A stretch of DNA of 14,106 nucleotides from Acidimicrobiaceae bacterium (GTDB lineage: Bacteria; Actinomycetota; Acidimicrobiia; Acidimicrobiales; Ilumatobacteraceae): contig VFMC01000006.1 of NCBI GenBank assembly GCA_006515795.1, positions 1 through 14,106 of the forward strand, in the 5' to 3' direction. The translations under genes were made by a program, and so were the position numbers. The notes beneath the pieces are model-generated. The model did not search any database. It was not told the DNA's origin and saw nothing but the letters and a program-made list of their open reading frames with translations. Of the stretch, positions 5,804 through 12,321 are shown one piece after another (within the stretch, counting starts at the first letter, position 1; the number at the start of each line of letters is the position of its first letter).

Positions 5804-6526
5804 ATGTTCTGGTGCGAGTCCCCACGCGACGTCGTCGAGGTTTCCGGAGCCGACGCGGCGTCGTACCTGCAGTCGCAGGTCTCCAACGACCTGCGCATGC
5901 TTGCCGTGGGTTCGAGCACCTGGTCGTTCCTGCTGGAACCAACCGGAAAGGTCGCCGTGCTGCTGCGCGTGTGGCGTCGCGCCGATGAGGTGTTCGTGCT
6001 CGACACCGATGCCGGTTTCGGTGAACTGATGATCGCCCGACTGAGCCGTTTCAAGATCCGGGTGAAGGTCGACATCACCCCTGTCTCCTGGCGGTGCATC
6101 GCGGTGCGTGGTGGCGATCACGACGGGCTCGTCGCCTGGGGCGTCGGTGCAGACCTGCTCGGCCCCGACGTCGAGCCGCCGGCCGACGTCGACGAGGGGA
6201 GCGAGCTCGACCTGCTCGCGGCGCGGATCGAGGCCGCCTGGCCGGCGATGGGCGCCGAAATCGTGCCGGGAGAGACCATCCCGGCCGAGACCGGCATCCT
6301 CGACCAAGCGGTCAGCTTCACCAAGGGCTGCTACCCGGGCCAGGAACTGGTGGAGCGGATGGACAGTCGCAGCGCCGCCGCGCCGCGGCTGCTGCAGGTG
6401 GTCGACGTGGCCGATGGGGCTTCGGCCGGCGACCGGATCGAGCGCGACGGCGTGGTCATCGGCACGATCACCTCGGTGCTCGGAACCCGCGCCCTGGCCG
6501 CGGTGAAGCGCTCGGCGCTCGGCTGA
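5804..6526 (+). CDS. ygfZ: YgfZ/GcvT-like folate-binding protein
   Basis: A 240-residue member of the YgfZ family, tetrahydrofolate-binding proteins related to the glycine-cleavage T-protein that help make or repair certain iron-sulphur enzymes. The N-terminus (FWCESPRDVVEVSGADAASY, then LQSQVSNDL) matches the usual family opening. The signature TKGCYPGQELVERMDSR lies at about 173-189, with the conserved Cys at position 176. A short C-terminal barrel follows (GDRIERDGVVIGTITSV). ATG 5804 fits the family start better than GTG 5783. CACACT, a degenerate -10 with T1 replaced, ends 6 bases upstream. The gene stands alone at the right edge of the decayed region, so its original upstream context may have been lost. 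It converges on the M50 protease with no spacer. Confident family call; exact client proteins unknown. Confidence 0.88.
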   Translation: MFWCESPRDVVEVSGADAASYLQSQVSNDLRMLAVGSSTWSFLLEPTGKVAVLLRVWRRADEVFVLDTDAGFGELMIARLSRFKIRVKVDITPVSWRCIAVRGGDHDGLVAWGVGADLLGPDVEPPADVDEGSELDLLAARIEAAWPAMGAEIVPGETIPAETGILDQAVSFTKGCYPGQELVERMDSRSAAAPRLLQVVDVADGASAGDRIERDGVVIGTITSVLGTRALAAVKRSALG

Positions 6527-7762
6527 TCAGGCGTCGAGGCGCGCCCTGGTGCTGACGAAGCGGGGGTCGTGGCGCAGGTCGACGAACTCGGGGGCAGCAT
6601 CCATGGTGATGGCGAGAGCAGTGCCGTTGCTGTCGTCGTGGGCCTCGACAGCTTGGACGGCCGCGTTGAGCCAGCCGAGCGCCGTATGGCGATCGCCGAG
6701 GGCGGCCGCCGATCGAGCGACGATCGCAGCCGTGGCGCTGCTCGGCGTGCTGACGAAGCTGGCCGCCGCGTAGTGGGCCGCATCGTCGTACTCGCCGAGT
6801 CGGAGCAAGATGTTGGCGAGGGCATGCTCGCTGTAGGTCCGACCCGTGGGGAACGGTCGCGGCAACAGCGCGACCAGGGGAGCGAGCTGCGCTGGGGCGG
6901 CCATGTCGGGCGGCCACCAGTTGGGTGGATCGTGCTGGGCGAAGTCGTCGACCAACACGTGTCGGGCGATGTCGGGCTGTGCCTGCCGCAGCTGCTGGCT
7001 GGCGCGGTACCACGGCGACGGCACCAGCCCTTCGGGGATCTTCGAGACGTCGCCGCCGGACCATGCCGCCGCCTCGCCGTTGGCGGCCGCCGACCGCGCC
7101 GAGCTGCGCGATCTGGCCCGCGGTGAGTCGCCGAACAGCATCTGCAGTTGCACCATCAGCGGGAACAGCACGAAGTAGGCGATGCCCTGGTACCTCGGAT
7201 GAACGAGGAGGTAGACGCCGACGCCGCCCGTGAGCACGATGCTGAACCACAGCATCAGCCGCTTCGAATGCTGGGGAACGATCGCGTCGAGCGCGGCCAG
7301 CACGATGTGGCCACCGTCCAACGGGAGCACCGGCACCAGGTTGAACAGGCCCATCACCGGACCGGTCCACCAGATCGCCAAAGACGCCGCGGAACTCGTG
7401 TACGAATCGGGGTCGATCGGGTTGATGCCCATCGCGAAGAGCGCCCCGACACCGATGCCGATCTGCACCGCTGGACCGGCGATCGAGATGCCGGCACGCT
7501 CCCAGTGGGTGAGCGGGCGCACCGGTACGAACGATGCGTAGCCGGCGAGGAAGTCGAGGGAGATCTCTGCTTGCGCTCCGGTGGCCCGTGCGGCGAAGGC
7601 GTGGCCGAGCTCGTGGAGCAGCGTGAGCACGGCTGCCGACCCGGCGATCCACACACCGAGCTCGCCGCCGTTCACGGCGATGACGAGAACCATGAACACG
7701 ATGAAGCCCGGCCGAACGTGGATCGGGAACCGGAACAGATGGAACGCGGGTTGGCTTCCCAT
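6527..7762 (-). CDS. Site-2-type M50 metalloprotease with TPR-like C-terminal domain
   Basis: A 411-residue membrane zinc protease of family M50, which cleaves transmembrane substrates inside or near the bilayer. HELGH at 50-54 carries the two zinc-binding His and the catalytic Glu. NLVPVLPLDGG at 141-151 supplies the NxxPxxxxDGG motif with the third ligand Asp149. Hydrophobic segments occupy about 18-30, 37-56, 90-112, 125-145 and 170-205. There is no PDZ domain. The remaining 200 residues are soluble. Part of them (YSEHALANILLRLGEYDDAA, then WLNAAVQAVEA) reads as TPR-like helical repeats, possibly for substrate or partner binding. ATG 7762 is preceded by TAGGCT on its own strand and no Shine-Dalgarno sequence. 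It is divergent from PPDK across 66 bp. Substrate unknown; a sigma-factor/anti-sigma role is possible in the family but not shown here. Confidence 0.88.
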   Translation of the reverse strand: MGSQPAFHLFRFPIHVRPGFIVFMVLVIAVNGGELGVWIAGSAAVLTLLHELGHAFAARATGAQAEISLDFLAGYASFVPVRPLTHWERAGISIAGPAVQIGIGVGALFAMGINPIDPDSYTSSAASLAIWWTGPVMGLFNLVPVLPLDGGHIVLAALDAIVPQHSKRLMLWFSIVLTGGVGVYLLVHPRYQGIAYFVLFPLMVQLQMLFGDSPRARSRSSARSAAANGEAAAWSGGDVSKIPEGLVPSPWYRASQQLRQAQPDIARHVLVDDFAQHDPPNWWPPDMAAPAQLAPLVALLPRPFPTGRTYSEHALANILLRLGEYDDAAHYAAASFVSTPSSATAAIVARSAAALGDRHTALGWLNAAVQAVEAHDDSNGTALAITMDAAPEFVDLRHDPRFVSTRARLDA

Positions 7763-7772
7763 GGAAACCCTG

Positions 7773-7778
7773 AGCCTA
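7773..7778 (-). promoter_or_regulatory. Putative -10 box for the M50 protease
   Basis: On the minus strand TAGGCT ends 10 bases before ATG 7762, which would leave a leader of only about three bases. The spacing is slightly longer than at the other boxes in this window, so support is weaker. Confidence 0.35.
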
Positions 7779-7814
7779 TGGGCACGCACACGCCGACTGC
7801 GGGCAGTCCGGTCA

Positions 7815-7820
7815 TAGACT
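7815..7820 (+). promoter_or_regulatory. Putative -10 box of a leaderless promoter for PPDK
   Basis: TAGACT ends 8 bases before GTG 7829. It argues for that GTG rather than the in-frame ATG at 7778, which would lie upstream of the box. No clear -35 is visible. Together with the M50 box (7773-7778) it makes the 66-bp gap a likely divergent promoter region. Confidence 0.45.
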
Positions 7821-7828
7821 CGTCCGCC

Positions 7829-10498
7829 GTGTCGTACGTCTACCCCTTCTCCCACAAGCACAAGCGTCCTCCCATGGAGTACAAGGATCTCCTGGGAGGT
7901 AAGGGCGCCAATCTCGCCGAGATGACCAGCGTGCTCAAGCTGCCGGTGCCACCCGGATTCACCATCTCCACCGATGCGTGCCGCGCCTACATGGTGGGCG
8001 GCTGGCCGAAGCAGCTCGACGAGGAGATCGCCGAGCAGGTCTTCAAACTCGAGAAGGCGATGGGCCGCAAGCTCGGCGATCCCTTCGATCCACTGCTCGT
8101 CAGCGTGCGCTCCGGCGCCAAGTTCTCGATGCCGGGAATGATGGACACCGTGCTCAACCTCGGCCTCAACGACGAGAGCGTGAAGGGCCTCGCTCATGTG
8201 ACCGGCGACGAGCGCTTCGCCTACGACTCCTACCGTCGCTTCATCGCGATGTACGGCCGCATCGTGCTGGGTGTCGATGGCAACCACTTCGAGCACCCGC
8301 TCGAGAAGGCCAAGGTCAAGGCGAAGGTCAAGACCGATGCCGAGCTGTCGGCTGCCGTGCTGCAGGGTCTGTGCGAGCAGTACCTGGCCGTGGTCCGCAG
8401 GGACACCGGCAAGCCGTTCCCGCAAAAGCCACGCGATCAGCTCCGTGGCGCGGTCGAAGCGGTGTTCAAGAGCTGGAACGGGGCGCGGGCCATCGCCTAC
8501 CGCGTTCGCGAGAAGATCGGCCACGATCTCGGCACCGCGGTGAACGTGCAGGCCATGGTGTTCGGCAACCGCGACCAGAACTCGGGCACCGGCGTCGGAT
8601 TCACCCGCAACGCGGCCACCGGCGAGAACGTGCCCTACGGCGACTTCCTCATCAACGCCCAGGGCGAAGACGTGGTGGCCGGAATCCGCAACACCGAAGA
8701 CCTTGATCACCTCGGCAAGCACTTCCCCGAGATCAAACGGGAGCTGCTCGACATCTTCGCCCGCCTCGAGGCTCACTACCGCGACATGTGCGACACCGAG
8801 TTCACCATCGAGCAGGGCAAGCTCTGGATGCTGCAGACCCGTGTGGGCAAGCGCACAGGTGCTGCCGCGCTGCGGATGGCGGTCGACATGACCAAGGCGA
8901 CCAAGGCGTCGAACGGCACCTCGTGGAAGATCACCCGCGAGGAGGCGCTGATGCGCGTCGCCGCCGAGCACCTCGACCAGGTGCTGCACCCGCAGTTCGC
9001 CGGCAAGGGCGCCGTGCTCGCCAGGGGCCTGGCTGCATCGCCCGGCGCCGCCGTCGGCAAGGTGTACTTCACCGCCGACGCCGCCGTCGATGCCGAAGAG
9101 CGCGGCGAGAGCGTCATCCTCGTGCGCAACGAGACCAGCCCCGAAGACGTTCACGGCATGATGGTGAGCCAGGGCATCCTCACCGCTCGCGGTGGCCTCG
9201 TGAGCCACGCCGCGGTGGTTGCCCGCGGCTGGGGCACCCCGGCCATCGTCGGCGCCGAAGCGGTGAAGATCGAGGGCAGGAAGTTCACGGTGGGGGCCAC
9301 GGTCGTCAACGAGGGCGACGTGATCAGCCTCGACGGCACGACCGGCGAGGTGATCCTCGGCGAGATGGAGCTCGCTGCCGCCGAGCCACCGCCCGAGTTC
9401 CACACCATCCTCAAGTGGGCCGACGTGGTGCGCAAGGGGCATCTCGCGGTTCGCGCCAATGCCGATACCGGCGAGGATGCAACCAACGCCCGCAACCTCG
9501 GCGCCGAAGGCATCGGTCTGTGCCGTACCGAGCACATGTTCCTCGCGCCCGATCGGCTGCCCGTGGTTCGTGAGATGATCCTCGCCAACACCGAGACAGC
9601 CGAGGCGGCTGCGCTCGAGAACCTGCGCAAGGTGCAGCAGGCCGATTTCGAGGAGATCCTCGAGGCGATGGACGGTCTTCCGGTCACGGTGCGCCTGCTC
9701 GACCCGCCGCTGCACGAGTTCCTGCCGTCGGTCGAAGAGCTGCGCGTCAAGCAGGCAACCACCAAGCTCACCAAGCGCGAGCAGGCCGAGCTGAGCGCCG
9801 CCGAGGAGTGGGCCGAGCACAACCCGATGATCGGCACCCGCGGCGTGCGCCTCGGTGTGGTGAAGCCAGGCCTGTACGCGATGCAGGTGCGGGCGCTGAT
9901 GGCCGCGGCGGCAGCGCTGCGGGCCAGGGGCAAGAACCCGATCGTCGAGGTGATGATCCCGCTCACGGTCACCCGCGAGGAGCTGGCGCTGGCGCGTGGA
10001 TGGGTGCAGGCCGAGATCGACCTCGCGGTGAAGGGCATGAAGCGCAAGCCGAAGGTCACCATCGGCACGATGATCGAGACCCCGCGTGCGGCGATCCGCG
10101 CCGACGAGATCGCCGAGGAGGCCGACTTCTTCAGCTTCGGCACCAACGACCTCACCCAGATGACGTTCGGGTTCAGCCGCGACGACGTCGAGAGCCGGAT
10201 GATGCCCGCCTACCTCGAGCAGGGGCTGCTGAAGCGCAACCCGTTCGAGACCATCGATCAGACCGGTGTCGGCGAGCTCGTCCGCATCGGCGTGCAACGC
10301 GGTCGCAGCACCAAGCCCGGCCTGAAGATCGGGGTCTGTGGCGAGCACGGCGGCGATCCCGAGAGCATCGGCCTGTTCTACGATGCCGGGCTCGACTACG
10401 TCAGCTGCAGCCCGTTCCGCGTGCCGATCGCCCGGCTCGCATCGGCGCAGGCTGTCATCGCCGCCAGCGGTGGCACCGCCAAGACCGAGACCAAGTAG
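7829..10498 (+). CDS. ppdK: Pyruvate, phosphate dikinase
   Basis: Reversibly converts pyruvate, ATP and phosphate to PEP, AMP and pyrophosphate, linking glycolysis and gluconeogenesis in the cytoplasm. At 889 residues it is full length. The N-terminal ATP-grasp part opens with YVYPFSHKHK and GGKGANLAEM. The swivelling phospho-histidine domain has ILTARGGLVSHAAVVARGWG with catalytic His460. The C-terminal PEP/pyruvate barrel shows GLCRTEHMF, NPMIGTRGVRLG, IETPRAAIRADEIA, SFGTNDLTQM and GVCGEHGGDPES with catalytic Cys837. The residue two before the His, normally the regulatory Thr of 'GGMTSHAAV', is Val458 here, so control by a PPDK regulatory kinase at that site looks impossible. Start GTG 7829 fits the family N-terminus and the TAGACT box; ATG 7778 would add 17 unneeded residues. 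Very confident. Confidence 0.96.
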   Translation: MSYVYPFSHKHKRPPMEYKDLLGGKGANLAEMTSVLKLPVPPGFTISTDACRAYMVGGWPKQLDEEIAEQVFKLEKAMGRKLGDPFDPLLVSVRSGAKFSMPGMMDTVLNLGLNDESVKGLAHVTGDERFAYDSYRRFIAMYGRIVLGVDGNHFEHPLEKAKVKAKVKTDAELSAAVLQGLCEQYLAVVRRDTGKPFPQKPRDQLRGAVEAVFKSWNGARAIAYRVREKIGHDLGTAVNVQAMVFGNRDQNSGTGVGFTRNAATGENVPYGDFLINAQGEDVVAGIRNTEDLDHLGKHFPEIKRELLDIFARLEAHYRDMCDTEFTIEQGKLWMLQTRVGKRTGAAALRMAVDMTKATKASNGTSWKITREEALMRVAAEHLDQVLHPQFAGKGAVLARGLAASPGAAVGKVYFTADAAVDAEERGESVILVRNETSPEDVHGMMVSQGILTARGGLVSHAAVVARGWGTPAIVGAEAVKIEGRKFTVGATVVNEGDVISLDGTTGEVILGEMELAAAEPPPEFHTILKWADVVRKGHLAVRANADTGEDATNARNLGAEGIGLCRTEHMFLAPDRLPVVREMILANTETAEAAALENLRKVQQADFEEILEAMDGLPVTVRLLDPPLHEFLPSVEELRVKQATTKLTKREQAELSAAEEWAEHNPMIGTRGVRLGVVKPGLYAMQVRALMAAAAALRARGKNPIVEVMIPLTVTREELALARGWVQAEIDLAVKGMKRKPKVTIGTMIETPRAAIRADEIAEEADFFSFGTNDLTQMTFGFSRDDVESRMMPAYLEQGLLKRNPFETIDQTGVGELVRIGVQRGRSTKPGLKIGVCGEHGGDPESIGLFYDAGLDYVSCSPFRVPIARLASAQAVIAASGGTAKTETK

Positions 10499-10520
10499 CT
10501 GTCCCGAACCCAGAGAGAAA

Positions 10521-10526
10521 GAGGAG
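10521..10526 (+). promoter_or_regulatory. Shine-Dalgarno site of the AIM24-family gene
   Basis: GAGGAG lies 5 bases before ATG 10532, in a purine-rich gap of 33 bases after PPDK. It is one of only two strong Shine-Dalgarno sites in the window and fixes this start. Confidence 0.75.
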
Positions 10527-10531
10527 ATCAG

Positions 10532-11257
10532 ATGGACGTCCAGATGCGTCAAGGTCCCGCCTACGGCGTCGCCCGCCTGTCGCTCGGTCCGAACGAACCG
10601 GTCAAGGTCGAGTCGGGCGCGATGATGGCGATGAGCGGCGGCGTGATGCTGCAGTCGAAGGCCGAGGGCGGCGTCATGAAGTCGCTCAAGCGTGCCGCGC
10701 TGGGCGGGGAGAGCTTCTTCGTCAGCACGTACACCGCTCCCGCACAGGGCGGCTTCGTCGACGTTGCTGCCCGGCTCCCCGGCGACATCACCATGTTCGA
10801 GATCACGCCGAGCCGGGCACTGTTCATCCAGAAGGGTTCGTGGCTGGCCAACGAGGTCAACGTGGTGATCGACGCCAAGTGGGGCGGGTTCACCAACATG
10901 TTCGGCGGCGAGGGTGGGTTCATAGTTCGTGCCGAAGGGCAGGGCAAGATCGTGTTCGCCTGCTACGGAGCGCTCGAGGTCTGGAACCTCGAGGCAGGCC
11001 AGGGCATCACCGTCGACACCGGGCACATGGTGGCCTATGAAGACACCGTCCAGATGACCATGCGCAAGGCCAGCGGTGGCGGCCTCGTGCAGAGCTTCAA
11101 GAGCGGCGAGGGTCTCGTGTTCGACTTCGCCGGCCCCGGTCGGGTGTGGACCCAGACAAGGAACCCGAACGAGTTCCTCGGCTGGATCCAGGCCACGCTC
11201 GGTACGTCGAACTCCGGCGCTGCTGCCGGTCTCGGCGGCCTGTTCGGCCGCGACTGA
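10532..11257 (+). CDS. AIM24 family protein (TIGR00266-like)
   Basis: A 241-residue protein of the AIM24/TIGR00266 family, beta-rich proteins widespread in bacteria, with a distant mitochondrial relative in yeast, and without an established biochemical activity. Family-like stretches are VKVESGAMMAMSGGV, GESFFVSTYTAP, GDITMFEI, LFIQKGSWLA, FGGEGGFIVRAEGQGKIVFA, GALEVWNLEAG, ITVDTGHMVAYEDTVQ and SGEGLVFDFAGPGRVWTQTR. The Gly-rich C-terminal tail (LGGLFGRD) is usual for the family. No signal peptide or membrane segment is seen. It follows PPDK by 33 bases with its own ribosome site, and its stop TGA shares a base with the TerC start (TGATG). Members are often found near tellurite/stress-type genes, which fits the TerC neighbour. 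Family call strong; role unknown. Confidence 0.88.
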   Translation: MDVQMRQGPAYGVARLSLGPNEPVKVESGAMMAMSGGVMLQSKAEGGVMKSLKRAALGGESFFVSTYTAPAQGGFVDVAARLPGDITMFEITPSRALFIQKGSWLANEVNVVIDAKWGGFTNMFGGEGGFIVRAEGQGKIVFACYGALEVWNLEAGQGITVDTGHMVAYEDTVQMTMRKASGGGLVQSFKSGEGLVFDFAGPGRVWTQTRNPNEFLGWIQATLGTSNSGAAAGLGGLFGRD

Positions 11258-12279
11258 TGTCGCCGCGCGCCCAGATGTTGTTCGCCCGTGAGGGCGACTT
11301 CGTCGACATCGATGTCGCTCCATGGGTGTGGGCGGCGACGGTGGCCGTCATCCTCTCGCTGCTGCTGTTCGACATCCTCGTGATGCACCGCAAGCCGCAC
11401 GTTCCAAAGGCGCGGCGTGCGGCGATCGAGACGGTGTGCTGGGCGTTGGTAGGTGTCGCGTTCGGACTGGTGGTTCTCTCCGCGTACGGCTCGGCGGCGG
11501 GTAGCGAGTGGTTCGCCGGCTACCTGATCGAGTACAGCCTGTCGATCGACAACGTGTTCGTGTGGGCGTTGATCCTCACCCACTTCCGCGTGCCCGCCGA
11601 GTACCAGCACCGCGTGCTGTTCTGGGGAGTGTTCGGGGCACTGGTCCTCCGCGCCGCGTTCGTGTTCGCGGGTGTCGCGCTGGTCGAGCGGTTCGAGGTG
11701 ACGCTGTTCGTCTTCGGAGCATTCCTGCTCTACACCTCGGCCAAGCTGCTCACCAGTGGGGGCGAGGAGTCCGATCCCGCCGACGGCAAGTTCTACCGGG
11801 TCATCACGCGCTTCGTCCCCACGTCCGACGAGCTCGACGGGCAGCGGTTGTTCACGGCGGCCAACGGCAAGCGCGTCGCCACACCGTTGTTCACGGTGCT
11901 GCTGCTGGTCGAGGCCACCGACGTGCTCTTCGCCGTCGACTCGGTCCCGGCGGTGCTCGCGGTCAGCAAGGAGCAGTTCATCGTCTTCACCTCGAACGCC
12001 TTCGCGATCATGGGTCTGCGGTCGCTGTACTTCCTGCTCGCCGACATGCACGCGCGCTTCAGTGCGCTGCAACAGGGGCTGGCGGTCATCCTGGCGTTCG
12101 TGGGCATCAAGATGATCATCAGCCGCTGGTATCACATCGATACTGCCGTCTCGCTGCTGTTCATCACCCTCGTGCTGGCAGCATCGGTTGCGTTCTCGCT
12201 GCAGAGCACGAGAGGCGACGACCGTCTCGAGCTGGAAACGCTCGAGCACGAGTCTCCGCCCCCTCCGCAGGAACGCTGA
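11257..12279 (+). CDS. TerC family integral membrane protein
   Basis: A 340-residue membrane protein of the TerC/Alx family, linked in characterised bacteria to manganese export, metal supply to exported proteins and, historically, tellurite resistance. Hydrophobic segments start at about residues 22, 56, 85, 120 and 145, with more after residue 210. Conserved acidic motifs lie within the membrane: EYSLSIDNVF (92-101) and EATDVLFAVDSVPA (from Glu219, with Asp222 and Asp228), as expected for metal-ion coordination. SNAFAIMGLRSLYFLLA is another strong family match. The C-terminal tail is short and acidic/Pro-rich (LEHESPPPPQER). ATG 11257 overlaps the AIM24 stop (TGATG) and lacks its own Shine-Dalgarno sequence, so translation is probably coupled. 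Whether it moves manganese here is inference. Confidence 0.93.
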   Translation: MSPRAQMLFAREGDFVDIDVAPWVWAATVAVILSLLLFDILVMHRKPHVPKARRAAIETVCWALVGVAFGLVVLSAYGSAAGSEWFAGYLIEYSLSIDNVFVWALILTHFRVPAEYQHRVLFWGVFGALVLRAAFVFAGVALVERFEVTLFVFGAFLLYTSAKLLTSGGEESDPADGKFYRVITRFVPTSDELDGQRLFTAANGKRVATPLFTVLLLVEATDVLFAVDSVPAVLAVSKEQFIVFTSNAFAIMGLRSLYFLLADMHARFSALQQGLAVILAFVGIKMIISRWYHIDTAVSLLFITLVLAASVAFSLQSTRGDDRLELETLEHESPPPPQER

Positions 12280-12308
12280 AGCCCGAGGAGCGTTCGGCGG
12301 TGCCGGGG

Positions 12309-12314
12309 TAACCT
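12309..12314 (+). promoter_or_regulatory. Putative -10 box of a leaderless promoter for dnaG
   Basis: TAACCT lies 7 bases before ATG 12322, in a 42-base gap after terC. There is no Shine-Dalgarno sequence at normal spacing. I see no clear -35. It suggests dnaG and its downstream partner have their own promoter. Confidence 0.45.
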
Positions 12315-12321
12315 CGCTCGC

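Noticed and set aside
7148..7828. Upstream in-frame extension of PPDK to 7148 or to ATG 7778.
   Set aside because: The extension is antisense to the M50 gene, adds residues absent from the family, and the TAGACT box places transcription start near GTG 7829.
6527..11323. A 1598-codon minus-strand frame covering the M50 gene and all of PPDK and AIM24.
   Set aside because: Only the last 411 codons match a protein family. The upstream part is antisense to clear plus-strand genes and has no family signal.
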